DNA of 64,000 nt, from contig JAFQTT010000011.1 of the NCBI GenBank assembly GCA_017408885.1, positions 1 through 64,000 on the forward strand, written 5' to 3'. Source of the DNA: Methanocorpusculum sp. Lineage in GTDB: Archaea > Halobacteriota > Methanomicrobia > Methanomicrobiales > Methanocorpusculaceae. Each line of letters starts with the position of its first letter. Positions within the stretch are counted from its first letter, which is position 1. Under the pieces are notes generated by a model that did not search any database, was not told where the DNA came from, and saw only the letters and a program-made list of their open reading frames with translations. The position numbers and the translations under genes were made by a program. Below, piece after piece: positions 24,291-33,818 of the stretch.

Positions 24291-25376
24291 ATGAACGTCA
24301 ACACAATTCTGTCAGATGTCCTTTCCGGGGCAAGAATGACTGAAGAGGAGGCCGCGTTTCTTTTCAGCCTGAAAGGACGTGATGTCTGGAAAGTAGCAGA
24401 AGCCGCAGATGAGCTTCGCGAGAGAAAAGTAGGAGATGCGGTGACCTATGTCCGCAATATGAATATTCACTTAACCAACATCTGCAAGAACAGATGCGGT
24501 CTTTGCGGATTTGGAAGAAAGCCCACAGAGCCTGACGCATTTTGTTTTACGGATGAGGAGTTTCGTGAGCACTGTCGGGATGCTCTTTCCAGGAATGTCA
24601 CAGAAGTCTGTTATCTTGCAGGAATTCACCCTGCATTTACGATAGAGAACTATGAAAATATCATCAGAACTTTCCACGAAGTAATTCCAGGAGTTCACGT
24701 GCACGGATGCAGTCCGGATGAGATTTTGTATGCGGCAGAAAGAAGCGGCATTACAACGAAGGAAGCGCTTATCCACTTAAAAGAAGCAGGTCTGGGTTCT
24801 GTCCAGGGAACGGCAGCAGAGATTCTGGTTGACCGTGTCCGAAAGATTATCTGCGAGAAGAAACTTCCAACTGCTGAGTGGGTGAGAATTATCCGCGAGG
24901 CGGCAGACTTGGGATTCAAGGCAACGTCGACAATTATGTACGGTTCGGTGGAGACGGATGCAGAACGCGCTGAGCACTTACGCATCCTTCGCGACCTTCA
25001 GGATGAGACGCATGTCTTTGAAGAGTTGGTGCCGCTTTCTTTCCTGCACAAGAATACTCCGTTAGAACAGGCAGGTATTGTAAATCACGGAGCAACCGGC
25101 AGACAGGATGTTTTACTCGTTGCAGTATCGCGCTTGTTCATGGATAATGTCAACAACATTCAGGTTCCCTGGTCGAAGATTGGTCAGAAGATGACTGAGG
25201 TCTGTTTAATGGCAGGCGGAAATGATGTTGGCGGAACTATGTTTGTGGATTCTCTCTCCCGCGAGGCAGGAACCGCAGAAGGTACTGACTACTTCAGCCC
25301 TGAAGATATGCAGATTATGTGTGAGGATATGGGACGCGTGTTAAAACAGAGAGACACGCTCTATCACATTCTTTAA
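24291..25376 (+). CDS. cofH: FO synthase subunit 2 (CofH)
   Basis: 361 aa radical-SAM enzyme, cluster motif CKNRCGLCGF (about 62-71) after MNIHLTNI. Motifs HPAFTIENYENI, VHVHGCSPDEI and TSTIMYGSVE are characteristic of CofH, the 5-amino-6-(D-ribitylamino)uracil:tyrosine hydroxyphenyl transferase of F420 biosynthesis. MqnC/MqnE are relatives, but a methanogen needs F420 and has no menaquinone. The partner CofG is not in the window. Confidence 0.92.
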   Translation: MNVNTILSDVLSGARMTEEEAAFLFSLKGRDVWKVAEAADELRERKVGDAVTYVRNMNIHLTNICKNRCGLCGFGRKPTEPDAFCFTDEEFREHCRDALSRNVTEVCYLAGIHPAFTIENYENIIRTFHEVIPGVHVHGCSPDEILYAAERSGITTKEALIHLKEAGLGSVQGTAAEILVDRVRKIICEKKLPTAEWVRIIREAADLGFKATSTIMYGSVETDAERAEHLRILRDLQDETHVFEELVPLSFLHKNTPLEQAGIVNHGATGRQDVLLVAVSRLFMDNVNNIQVPWSKIGQKMTEVCLMAGGNDVGGTMFVDSLSREAGTAEGTDYFSPEDMQIMCEDMGRVLKQRDTLYHIL

Positions 25377-25386
25377 CTTTTTTTGA

Positions 25387-25562
25387 GGATATCTAACAAC
25401 CCCTATTTTTCAAAAAGTTATCTTGAACACTTGAACATAGGATCTCCCCGCCTCAAACCACTCCGCACCCCTTATTACAGAGAAAATATTTTCACGACTT
25501 TATTTTTGAAAAGGGGTGCGGGGCGGCGACTCCGGCGCGGAGCCGCCCGCGGTGGGATATCC
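25387..25562. repeat. Palindromic MITE-like element
   Basis: About 176 bp bounded by GGATATC (25387-25393) and GGATATCC (25555-25562). Inside, CCGCACCCCTT (25463-25473) pairs exactly with AAGGGGTGCGG (25511-25521), and TATTTTTCAAAAA near the left matches TTTTTGAAAA on the right in inverted order. A GC-rich stem GGGCGGC/GCCGCCC (25521-25527/25542-25548) adds a further hairpin. The left 37 bp resemble 57876-57912. No protein is encoded. It is probably a short non-autonomous repeat family or a large RNA hairpin. Confidence 0.5.
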
Positions 25563-26060
25563 TATATGTGGTTAGAATGAAATGTCTGACTTTTATTTTA
25601 AGTAAGGACAAAAAGTGTGAGAGATTTTTCATTTTCTGAAACATAATTAAATCCTACTTTTTTAGGAACTAAATCTTACTCCAGACAATCAATTCAACCT
25701 CCATATTTTTCATAAAACAAATCGGCAAATTGCATAATATTTTAATTCCATTCATAATTGCTGTTTAATCCTATTGTATAAGGATTAAAACACCAAATAA
25801 ATCCATCAAAAACACACGCGCATATGTCTCAAAACACCAAACAGACTGCGCACAAAACCCAAAAATGAATCACCTCCGGCACACTTTTTCAACACAAAAA
25901 TCCCACCCTATCACATCTACAACACAACATACGCTTTTCTAAAAATACAAACAAAAACAGCCAGATTCGCAGTACCGCTTCCCCCCAGAACAGGATAACC
26001 AAACAACCTGGCTCATAAGAGCAGGGGAAGCAGATATCTGCAATATATATCCATGAAACC
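25563..26060. other. Non-coding AT-rich spacer
   Basis: About 500 bp with no credible gene. It is A/C-rich on the plus strand between about 25690 and 25980. A perfect palindrome CAGATATCTG lies at 26032-26041 and a TATA-like ATATATAT at about 26042-26049, which could serve the structured stretch that follows. Confidence 0.35.
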
Positions 26061-26071
26061 TACTGGATTAT

Positions 26072-26167
26072 TCAATGCATGCTTTGCCCCATGCGGGCAC
26101 AGAAGATACAGCAGGAATCTGCCGACACAAACCGCTAACGTCGGGCAGATATTGACACGGGAAAAAG
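26072..26167 (+). ncRNA. Candidate small structured RNA
   Basis: Starts about 27 nt after the TATA-like ATATATAT (26042-26049). Stems: TGCCC/GGGCA (around 26085-26100) and a long one, ATCTGCCGAC paired with GTCGGGCAGAT (around 26116-26152, one bulged G). The block is more GC-rich than its surroundings. A 26-codon frame is present but looks non-coding. There is no T-run after it on this strand, so the 3' end and even the strand are uncertain. Confidence 0.3.
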
Positions 26168-26261
26168 AATTAAAAACCGTTTCCTGTTGATCTGTATAAC
26201 TGCACTAAATTATAGGTCCTGAAAGGTAAAATAGATTCCCCCAGATTTGGGGGAAGATTGT

Positions 26262-26753
26262 TTAGTTCATCAGGAAGATGGTGCCGGTGAGAACCGTTGC
26301 AAAGGTTACCCAGAGGATGTAGGGAATAAGCATCCATGCAGCTGCACGGTTTATCTTCCAGAAGTAAACAATTGTTGCAATCAGAATAATCCACAGAAGG
26401 ATAATATCAATGAAGGCGCCAAGGAGCATGTGTGCTCCAAAGAAGAGGAAGGACCAGAGGATGTTTAAGATGAGCTGAACTGCGAAGAGAATCAGTGCGG
26501 TTTTTCCTGTCATGCTCTTTCTGTCGGTTACAAAGACCATTCCTGCGGCAACACCCATTAAGATGTAAAGGATTGTCCAGACAGGAGCAAAGAGCCAGTT
26601 CGGCGGCTGGAAGAACGGTTTGTTTAATTCGAAGAACCATGCAGATTCAACAGCCGGCATAGTAACCATGCTGCCGAGAAGTCCTGCGGCAAGGCAAATA
26701 AGAATTCCAATTACCACAGGCAGTACAAACGGTTTGATTTTTTCTGTCTGCAT
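26262..26753 (-). CDS. tspO: TspO/MBR family membrane protein
   Basis: 163 aa with five membrane helices. The signature is PFFQPPNWLFAPVWTILYI in helix 2 and the tryptophan-rich later helices. The start at 26753 is set by a TATA-like TTTATTTAA about 27 nt upstream. TspO proteins bind tetrapyrroles and act in stress or porphyrin signalling; in a methanogen with abundant F430 and corrinoids a tetrapyrrole role is plausible, but that is inference. Confidence 0.88.
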   Translation of the reverse strand: MQTEKIKPFVLPVVIGILICLAAGLLGSMVTMPAVESAWFFELNKPFFQPPNWLFAPVWTILYILMGVAAGMVFVTDRKSMTGKTALILFAVQLILNILWSFLFFGAHMLLGAFIDIILLWIILIATIVYFWKINRAAAWMLIPYILWVTFATVLTGTIFLMN

Positions 26754-26835
26754 ACCAGTATTTATCGCTGGTAAATTAAATAAAGAAAGGGATTGCGGCA
26801 AAAAAAGGGAAATGAAACGATAGATTGGGGTGGGT

Positions 26836-28086
26836 TTAGACCCATCCGCGGAGTTTCATTGCCTCAACAACACGCTCGACTGCGACAACGTATGCTGCCT
26901 GGCGCATATTGATGTTGTATTTTTCAGCTGCTGCATAGACATTTGCATATGCGGCAGACATTGCTGCGTCGAGTTTTGCATAGACATCCTCGACAGTCCA
27001 ATAGTGCATGTACATGTTCTGAACCATCTCATAGTAGGAGACAGTAACTCCTCCAGCATTACAGAGGAAGTCCGGAATTACATGGACGCCGTTCTTGTGG
27101 AGAACTTCATCTCCTTCCGGAGTGGTTGGACCATTTGCAAGTTCACAGATGACCTTTGCCTTAACGGTTGCTGCGACTTCTGCATTGATTGCTCCCTCTT
27201 CAGGTGCTGCCGCAACGATGATGTCAACTGGAAGAGCCATGACTTCATTGTTGGTGAGTTTTGGAAGTCCCTTGTATCCAACAACAGAGCGAGTCTCTTT
27301 CTTGTGTTCCATGAGAGCTTCGACATCGAGACCAGCTTCTTCATAGACACCGCCTTTGGAGTCAGTGACAGCCACGACTTTGCATCCGAACATGTCACGG
27401 ACGAGAGTTGCTGCAAAGCTTCCTGCGTTTCCGAATCCAAGAATTGCAACAGTTGCGCCTTTGAGATCAAGGTTGAGTTTCTTTGCGGCCTCACGGAGAG
27501 TGTACATACCACCCTTTGCGGTTGCATCGCTGCGACCAAGAGATCCGCCAACGAGAATCGGCTTTCCGGTAACGACACCGAACTGGTTCTTGCCCTGAAT
27601 GGTGGAGTACTCATCCATCATCCATGCCATAATCTGACCATTGGTATATACATCAGGTGCCGGGATATCTACATCCGGACCAAGGTTCTGCCACATTGCG
27701 CGGATGTATCCACGGCTTAAACGCTCGAGTTCACCGTCTGACATCTCCTTCGGATTGCAGACAATACCGCCTTTTCCTCCACCAAGCGGGAGTCCAAGGA
27801 CAGAGCCCTTCCAAGTCATCCATGCTGCAAGTGCGCGGACAGTATCGATTGTCTCGTCCGGGTGGTATCTGATACCTCCCTTGTATGGACCAAGTGCATT
27901 ATTGTACTGGACACGGAATCCCTGGAAGACTTTGGTGGTTCCATCGTCCATTTTGACCGGAATTGATACCTGAATCTGTCTCTGCGGCTGCAGGAGGATA
28001 TCGACAACGCCCTGTTCGAGGTTCAGGATTTTTGCGCAATCCAGAAGCTGCTGCTGGGCCATTTCAAACGGATTTACCTTAGACAT
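26836..28086 (-). CDS. gdhA: Glutamate dehydrogenase
   Basis: 416 aa, full length. Substrate lysines in KGGIRYHP and GGGKGGI, catalytic aspartate in IPAPDVYTNG, and the dinucleotide loop GFGNAGSFAA (about 208-217). It interconverts 2-oxoglutarate plus ammonia with glutamate; cofactor preference cannot be decided with confidence. AGGA precedes the ATG. It stands alone. Confidence 0.93.
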   Translation of the reverse strand: MSKVNPFEMAQQQLLDCAKILNLEQGVVDILLQPQRQIQVSIPVKMDDGTTKVFQGFRVQYNNALGPYKGGIRYHPDETIDTVRALAAWMTWKGSVLGLPLGGGKGGIVCNPKEMSDGELERLSRGYIRAMWQNLGPDVDIPAPDVYTNGQIMAWMMDEYSTIQGKNQFGVVTGKPILVGGSLGRSDATAKGGMYTLREAAKKLNLDLKGATVAILGFGNAGSFAATLVRDMFGCKVVAVTDSKGGVYEEAGLDVEALMEHKKETRSVVGYKGLPKLTNNEVMALPVDIIVAAAPEEGAINAEVAATVKAKVICELANGPTTPEGDEVLHKNGVHVIPDFLCNAGGVTVSYYEMVQNMYMHYWTVEDVYAKLDAAMSAAYANVYAAAEKYNINMRQAAYVVAVERVVEAMKLRGWV

Positions 28087-28377
28087 GGTTATATTCCTGC
28101 CATATTACGGTGGGGGTATTCCCTTTCCGTGTTGTGACATTATATGTTTGCATAATATCCTATTAAAATCTATTCGACTGACAATGATTTAGGCGAAGAA
28201 TATTGCACAGAATCAAAAAAGAAAGCAGAAAAGCCGAATAAAAAATTTCAGTCTCATGCGTGCCGCGTTCAGTGGCACAGATTAGCACACACATGGTTTA
28301 CTCTGTGATGTATGTCATTTGTCGCGCGTGATACAAATAACATCTTAAACAACGCAAGACAAACAAGTAGTAACAAA

Positions 28378-29703
28378 ATGGATATGAACTGGCTGATTCC
28401 GGTTATTGCGGCTCTAATGGTGTATGCCTGCATATACTATTATCTCAAATCCAGAAAGGTTCTGCCGCACGTGATTGATTTTATGGGTCCGTGCATTATG
28501 ATAAAGACCGAGAAGGTCGGTTTTTTTGATAAACTGGCACGTCCAAAAAAACTTCTCTATGCATATGCATCAGCGGGTGTTCTTTTAACGGTTATATGCG
28601 GTGTTGTTGTAACAGTACTCTTTGTGGTGTCTGGTATTTTGTCTCTGACAGTTCCAACAGAGCCTATCCCCCCGCAGGATTTACTGCTAATCCCAGGATT
28701 AAACAGTTATGTTCCATCAACATTTGCAGTCTGGTTTGCCCTCGTTTTTGCGATGGTAATCCATGAAGCAGGGCACGGTATAATCTCACGCGTTGAAAAT
28801 ATGCGTGTTAAGTCAACAGGTCTTTTGACGCTTATTATTCCAATAGGGGCTTTTGTTGAGTCTTACGGTGAGGATGTTGAGAAAGCCCGCCTTGGATCGA
28901 AGCTTCGTATGTTTGCAGCAGGCATTACAAATAATATTGTAATAGGTGTTCTCTGTCTTCTGCTTCTTGCAGTGTTTCTTGGAATGGCTGTACCTGGTGA
29001 CCATCCATATGTGTATGGTGTTTATTCAGGTTATCCTGCAGAAGAGGCAGGTGTTCCCCCAGGACTGATTGTAACAGACATCGATGGAATAGCTGTTTAT
29101 TCACTTGACGATATTACAACTGCAATGTCTAATACAAAGCCAGGGCAGGTTGTAACTCTCTCAGGCGAGTACAAAGGTGAAGCTCAGTCATATGATATTA
29201 CACTGGCTTCAGTTCCTGATGATTTACAGTCTACAATTACCAGTGCTGACAGTGAAGCAGGATATCTTGGAATCTCATTTATGGAACCTAAGAGTCTGAC
29301 AAGTGCAGTTGATATGCTCACACACCCGAACTCATTTGCAGAGGCGGCAGGTTCGTTTATGACATTCCTGGTACTTCCGTTATCATCAATGATGGGTGCA
29401 GATGTTTTGAGCTTTATTGTAGCTGACATACCGGATTCTGCAATTCTTGCTGCTCCATTCTTTGGATACTGGGGTGTTGTTCATCTGCTGTTCTGGTGTG
29501 CATGGCTTAATCTGCTTCTCGGAATCTTTAATGCTCTGCCGCTTGGAGGTTTGGATGGAGGGCAGATGCTTCGAGAAACACTTCGGCATTTCTGCCGTAA
29601 AGTTGGATGGAATGAAAACAGGGCTTTGAAGATTTGCGGAATGGTTACCTATGTACTGGTTCTGATTATCATTTTGCAGATTATAATGCCGTACATGTGG
29701 TGA
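28378..29703 (+). CDS. Site-2 protease family (M50) membrane metalloprotease with PDZ domain
   Basis: 441 aa from ATG 28378 (the frame extends to 28312 but the extra residues are polar and precede the first helix). Helices at about 4-22 and 60-90. Zinc motif HEAGH in MVIHEAGHGIIS, a PDZ domain at about 200-290 (GYPAEEAGVPPGLIVTDIDG), and the second zinc ligand in LPLGGLDGGQML. It cleaves substrates within the membrane, often releasing tethered regulators; the membrane-anchored HTH proteins elsewhere in this window are possible substrates, though this is speculation. Confidence 0.88.
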   Translation: MDMNWLIPVIAALMVYACIYYYLKSRKVLPHVIDFMGPCIMIKTEKVGFFDKLARPKKLLYAYASAGVLLTVICGVVVTVLFVVSGILSLTVPTEPIPPQDLLLIPGLNSYVPSTFAVWFALVFAMVIHEAGHGIISRVENMRVKSTGLLTLIIPIGAFVESYGEDVEKARLGSKLRMFAAGITNNIVIGVLCLLLLAVFLGMAVPGDHPYVYGVYSGYPAEEAGVPPGLIVTDIDGIAVYSLDDITTAMSNTKPGQVVTLSGEYKGEAQSYDITLASVPDDLQSTITSADSEAGYLGISFMEPKSLTSAVDMLTHPNSFAEAAGSFMTFLVLPLSSMMGADVLSFIVADIPDSAILAAPFFGYWGVVHLLFWCAWLNLLLGIFNALPLGGLDGGQMLRETLRHFCRKVGWNENRALKICGMVTYVLVLIIILQIIMPYMW

Positions 29704-29770
29704 GAGCACACCAATTCTAGAAATAGTCTGATAAAAGGATATTGAAATACTTAAATCAGATTGCTTTTCG

Positions 29771-29802
29771 AGGAGTGGCATCAAACACTCCTAATCTTTT
29801 TT
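29771..29802 (+). terminator. Hairpin plus T-run terminator
   Basis: AGGAGTG (29771-29777) pairs with CACTCCT (29786-29792), then AATC and six T. It ends the protease transcript. Confidence 0.55.
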
Positions 29803-29836
29803 GAAAAAAAATAGTTTCTGAATCCCGGAATGGGTC

Positions 29837-31048
29837 TCAGAAATCAGTCATAACGCGGAACTGGTCGATTTCTTCGGAGTCAAGTTCTGCGAGGAAGCTC
29901 TCTGCAGCGTTCTTAATGTCTTTGCTTGCAGTGATTGCGCGTCCGACAACAACGATGTCTGCACCTGCTGCAATTGCCTTCTTAACAACCGGCTGTCTGA
30001 TACCGCCTGCAGTTGCAACAAGAATCTTTGCGCCGTACTTCTGACCGACTTCCTTAATCTTTAAGATGTCGCCCCAGCTGTACTCGCCGGATGCTTCCTT
30101 GTCGATTGCACGGTGCATCTCAACATACTGCGGAAGGAGTGCTTTGCCGCCCATCTCGCCAAGTTTCTCGATGAGCTTTGCCGGCTCTTCAACGTTGAGC
30201 ATATCGATGATTGCATAGATACCGCACTTCTTTGCTTCCTTGATGAATGCTGCGATAGTCTCAATTGGTGCAAGACCGGATACAACAGCTGCATCTCCGC
30301 CTGCGTTGGAGACCATGCGTGCCTCGAGGTTTCCAGTGTCTAAGGTCTTTAAGTCTGCAACAATGAAGCAGTTTGGTCTGATCTTTCTAATCTCACCAAT
30401 GACAGAGAGACCGAACTGCTTGATAAGCGGAGTTCCTGCCTCGAAGATGACGTGGTCGTTCTGCGGAACGCTGGTTAAAACGCGCTCGACCTGTCTCATG
30501 TCGACTAAATCCATGGCGACCTGCAGGTACGGCGGGTTCCAGAGTCTGTGTACCTTGAATCCCATAACTCCGTGTGCTGCTCTGTCCTTCTCCTTTAAGA
30601 CGGTTGCTGCATCCGGGAACTTGTCAAGTGCACGGGAAAGTGCAAGACGGGTTGCTCCGTAGTTGAAGCGGTAGAGCTTGTTGAAATCTTTTGCGGACGG
30701 GTCGATGAAAACGCTTGCAACAATAACATTCTCTTCGATGTCGATTCCGTCAAAGACTCCGTCTTCTAAGGCATCTGCGATTGCTTTGGAAACTGCAGCC
30801 TGTGCCGGGCCGAAAATCTGAGTAACCTGTTCGCCGTGCTTTAAGGTTACCTTCGGAACGATAAGGACTGCCGGCTTTGGCAGAAGGTTCGGGCGGATAA
30901 CACCAAGAAGCGGGGTGTGACCTGCAGAAAGCTGGGTTAATCCGTTTGCAAATGCGCTTCCGACCGGTCCGTTCTTGTCGCCGATCATAAGGTCGATGTG
31001 AGCGAGTTCTGCTCCATCGCCAACGAGTGCTTCTCCAATTAAGAACAT
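29837..31048 (-). CDS. fae-hps: Bifunctional formaldehyde-activating enzyme / hexulose-6-phosphate synthase
   Basis: 403 aa fusion. Residues 1-165 are Fae ([38 protein letters not shown]), which condenses formaldehyde with tetrahydromethanopterin. Residues 166-403 are Hps ([50 protein letters not shown]). In methanogens this fusion supplies ribulose-5-phosphate from fructose-6-phosphate while capturing the formaldehyde released. It is single, divergent from the phosphate genes. Confidence 0.93.
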   Translation of the reverse strand: MFLIGEALVGDGAELAHIDLMIGDKNGPVGSAFANGLTQLSAGHTPLLGVIRPNLLPKPAVLIVPKVTLKHGEQVTQIFGPAQAAVSKAIADALEDGVFDGIDIEENVIVASVFIDPSAKDFNKLYRFNYGATRLALSRALDKFPDAATVLKEKDRAAHGVMGFKVHRLWNPPYLQVAMDLVDMRQVERVLTSVPQNDHVIFEAGTPLIKQFGLSVIGEIRKIRPNCFIVADLKTLDTGNLEARMVSNAGGDAAVVSGLAPIETIAAFIKEAKKCGIYAIIDMLNVEEPAKLIEKLGEMGGKALLPQYVEMHRAIDKEASGEYSWGDILKIKEVGQKYGAKILVATAGGIRQPVVKKAIAAGADIVVVGRAITASKDIKNAAESFLAELDSEEIDQFRVMTDF

Positions 31049-31202
31049 AAGAACAAATCTCTACAGTAAGTTATGTCGTTTGAAAAGATAAACCCAGTCG
31101 TTCAAATCAGCACGAGCACACCATATAATCTCTAGAATCTCTATAGTTTATAGAAGAAATCTTCATAGTAATATCAAACAAAATAAAAAGGCAGATTCAA
31201 TA

Positions 31203-31832
31203 ATGAGTTTCAAAGACCTTTTCACGCCGCAGGACACAGTCTTTTTCAACCTGTTTGAAGAACAGGCGGAAATTGCCTGCGAAGCATCCGCACAGCTTGT
31301 TGCCATATTCGAAGACTACACCAATGTTGAAGCAAAATACCGCGCATTAAAAGACATTGAACACAAAGGAGATGCAACTACCCACAAAGCATTCGACGAA
31401 CTCAACAGAACATTCATCACTCCGCTCGAGCCGGAGGAGATTTCCCGTCTGGTATCTTCTCTTGACAATGTCGTTGACTTCATTGATGAGGGTGCACGCC
31501 TTTTATTAACCTACAATATTACTCAGCCTGACCGCTTCATGCTCGATTTCGCAAAATGCATTCAGCAGGGTGCTGCAGAAATCAAGACCGGTGTCTCCTG
31601 TCTTCGTTCATTAAAGGATCCTGAAATTGTCAAGGGATGCTGTATAGAGATTAACCGTCTGGAAAATGTAGCAGATGAACTGCTGACTGCAGCATTAAAG
31701 AATCTCTTCCAGTCCAATGATGCTATCACCATCATCAAGCTCAAGGACATCTACGAACACTTCGAAGCCGCAGCAGATGCCTGTGAAGAAGTTGCAAACG
31801 TCTTAAGCGCAATTCTTATCCGCCACACATAA
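31203..31832 (+). CDS. DUF47 (PhoU-like) phosphate transport accessory protein
   Basis: 209 aa, all helical, PhoU-like bundles with EHKGDATTHKAFDELNRTFI and LDNVVDFIDEGA, the metal-binding acidic motifs of DUF47. It is placed 2 nt before a PiT permease gene, the standard arrangement in which DUF47 controls the transporter. Confidence 0.9.
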   Translation: MSFKDLFTPQDTVFFNLFEEQAEIACEASAQLVAIFEDYTNVEAKYRALKDIEHKGDATTHKAFDELNRTFITPLEPEEISRLVSSLDNVVDFIDEGARLLLTYNITQPDRFMLDFAKCIQQGAAEIKTGVSCLRSLKDPEIVKGCCIEINRLENVADELLTAALKNLFQSNDAITIIKLKDIYEHFEAAADACEEVANVLSAILIRHT

Positions 31833-31834
31833 TC

Positions 31835-33034
31835 ATGGATGTTCTTTCAACTGTACTGGTAGTCGCGGGAATTGTAATTGCTCTGGCATTCAACTTCTCC
31901 AACGGAAGAAATGATGCCGCAAATACGATAGCAACAGTTGTCGCGACCCATGCCTTATCACCCAGGAAGGCGATTATTATCGCCTCTATCTGTTGTTTCT
32001 TAGGACCGTTTGTGTTCTCAACAGCAGTTGCCAAGACGATTGGAAAAGGCATTGTTAATCCGGAATTCCTCAGCCCGCTGATTTTATTTATTGGTCTGTG
32101 CGGTGCTGTTGTCTGGGTGAATATCTGTTCCCACTATGGAATTCCTGTCTCCTCTTCACACTCGCTTGTCGGAGGTCTGTTAGGTGTCGGTCTTGCAGCA
32201 GGAGGGGCAGCATATATCTACTGGCCGACAGCAGAGATGTTTTTTGGCATGCTGAAGTTCTTAGGAATCGGTGTTGTTGTCGGAGTTCTCTTAGGAATCC
32301 TCCTTGCAATTCTCTGTAAGGATAAGATTCGCTCTATGGCTCTCTTAGGCGGAGTAGTCGGATTTGTTCTTGCACTGCCGGTTGCTATGATTACTACAGG
32401 CTTCCAGTTCTCCGGTCTTCTCGCCATTCTGCTGTTCATCTGTGTATCTCCGGTTCTTGGTCTGATTGTATCCTTCCTGTTTACCTCAGTCTTAACCAGA
32501 ATCTTAGCCCGCTTCTCCAAGCACCCGATGAAGCTGAACAAGTGGTTCCAGAGAGCACAGGTGCTCGGATCAGGTTTCCAGGCAATGAGTCTTGGAGGAA
32601 ACGATGCACAGAATGCAATGGGAATGATTTTCGCAATCCTGGTATCTGCAGGATTCCTCTCCTCCGGTTCGGAACTTCCGCTCTGGGTAATTCTAGCTTC
32701 TGCTCTGGCAATTACTCTTGGTATTCTTTCCGGAGGCTGGAAGGTTATCAAGAAACTCGGTTCCGGCATTACCCGCATTATGCCGTATCAGGGATTCTCC
32801 GCAGCCGTCTCAGGTGGTGCAGTTCTTTCCTTTATGACCATGTTCGGTGTCCCGGTTTCCACTACCCACTGTGCGGCAGGTTCTGTGATGGGAACAGGTG
32901 TTACCCGCGGTGTGGGTGCAGTTAACTGGAGAACTGTTCGTCAGATGGTAACTGCATGGGTTATTACAATTCCGTGTGCAGGTATTGTCTCCTTTATCGG
33001 ATACACTGTCCTGTCATTAATATTCGGGTTCTAA
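31835..33034 (+). CDS. pitA: PiT-family inorganic phosphate transporter
   Basis: 399 aa, about ten membrane helices. The two PHO4 signature repeats are NFSNGRNDAANTIATVVAT (about 21-39) and SLGGNDAQNAMGMIF (about 250-264). It couples uptake of phosphate to a cation gradient. It is co-transcribed with the DUF47 gene, and a hairpin with T-run overlaps its stop codon. Confidence 0.92.
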   Translation: MDVLSTVLVVAGIVIALAFNFSNGRNDAANTIATVVATHALSPRKAIIIASICCFLGPFVFSTAVAKTIGKGIVNPEFLSPLILFIGLCGAVVWVNICSHYGIPVSSSHSLVGGLLGVGLAAGGAAYIYWPTAEMFFGMLKFLGIGVVVGVLLGILLAILCKDKIRSMALLGGVVGFVLALPVAMITTGFQFSGLLAILLFICVSPVLGLIVSFLFTSVLTRILARFSKHPMKLNKWFQRAQVLGSGFQAMSLGGNDAQNAMGMIFAILVSAGFLSSGSELPLWVILASALAITLGILSGGWKVIKKLGSGITRIMPYQGFSAAVSGGAVLSFMTMFGVPVSTTHCAAGSVMGTGVTRGVGAVNWRTVRQMVTAWVITIPCAGIVSFIGYTVLSLIFGF

Positions 33035-33046
33035 ACCCACTTTTTT
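33026..33046 (+). terminator. Terminator overlapping the pitA stop
   Basis: GGGTT (33026-33030) pairs with AACCC (33034-33038), followed by ACTTTTTT. The stop codon lies in the loop. Confidence 0.5.
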
Positions 33047-33083
33047 CTGAATCCTTATTAGCATTTAGAGCACATCATAATAC

Positions 33084-33770
33084 ATGCGAATAGCTCTAAC
33101 CCGTGTTGCTGAGAAATCAGGAGATGATAAGCACCTTTTTGCAGCATTTGGTCATGAGGTAAAGATTGTATCACCCTTGTCAGCTGAACTGCATTCGAAC
33201 GCGGTTCAGCAGTTTGTACTTGCGGCAAACGATAAGCAGTTCGATGCAATTTTCTTTACGAGTGCATATACTGCAGAGGTTTGTGCTCCGATTTTGTCAC
33301 GGGATATTGCAAAAACCTGCAGAATAACAGCCATTGGTCCAAAGACAGCAGAAGTACTGCATAATTTCGGAATTGCCGCAGAGACTCTGCCTTCATTTTA
33401 TTCAAGAGATTATGTACCGCATTTGGGTGAATGGATTTATGGAAAATCCGTCGCTCTTCCAAGAGCAGCCGTACCGAATCCGGATTTGATAAATTCGATA
33501 GAGGAGGCAGGAGGTATTGCATATGAGTACCGTATTTACTCCCTTACTCCGACAAATACTGTTCTTGATGTTGCTGACTGTGATGCTGTTCTTTTTACCA
33601 GTTCATACTCGTTTAAATCATCTGTAATGGATTTTGGCGGAAGAGAAATTATGCCGCTTGCAATTGGAGAAATTACAGCATGTACCATGCGTGATTATGG
33701 AGTTGAACCGGTGGTTGTTGGTGATGGGTCTTTGAAGGGGACGCTCGAGGCTTTGGAAAAGATGATTTAA
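33084..33770 (+). CDS. hemD: Uroporphyrinogen-III synthase
   Basis: 228 aa with two Rossmann-like domains: ALTRVAEKSGDDKHLFAAFG, FDAIFFTSAYTAEVCAPIL, ITAIGPKTAEVL, and DAVLFTSSYSFKSSVMDF. It closes hydroxymethylbilane with inversion of ring D, on the path to siroheme, F430 and cobamides. Sequence identity between HemD proteins is low, but the SxxTA and AIGxxT positions fit. No other hem genes are adjacent. Confidence 0.85.
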   Translation: MRIALTRVAEKSGDDKHLFAAFGHEVKIVSPLSAELHSNAVQQFVLAANDKQFDAIFFTSAYTAEVCAPILSRDIAKTCRITAIGPKTAEVLHNFGIAAETLPSFYSRDYVPHLGEWIYGKSVALPRAAVPNPDLINSIEEAGGIAYEYRIYSLTPTNTVLDVADCDAVLFTSSYSFKSSVMDFGGREIMPLAIGEITACTMRDYGVEPVVVGDGSLKGTLEALEKMI

Positions 33771-33818
33771 GTTCTTAGAACCATCAACTTCATACTATTG
33801 CTTAACTAATAATTATTC

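Noticed and set aside
25383-25580. 65-codon frame in the palindromic element
   Set aside because: It simply crosses the inverted repeats and is not protein-like.
26830-27720. 296-codon plus-strand frame
   Set aside because: It is the antisense shadow of the glutamate dehydrogenase gene; composition is Cys/Ser-rich and without motifs.
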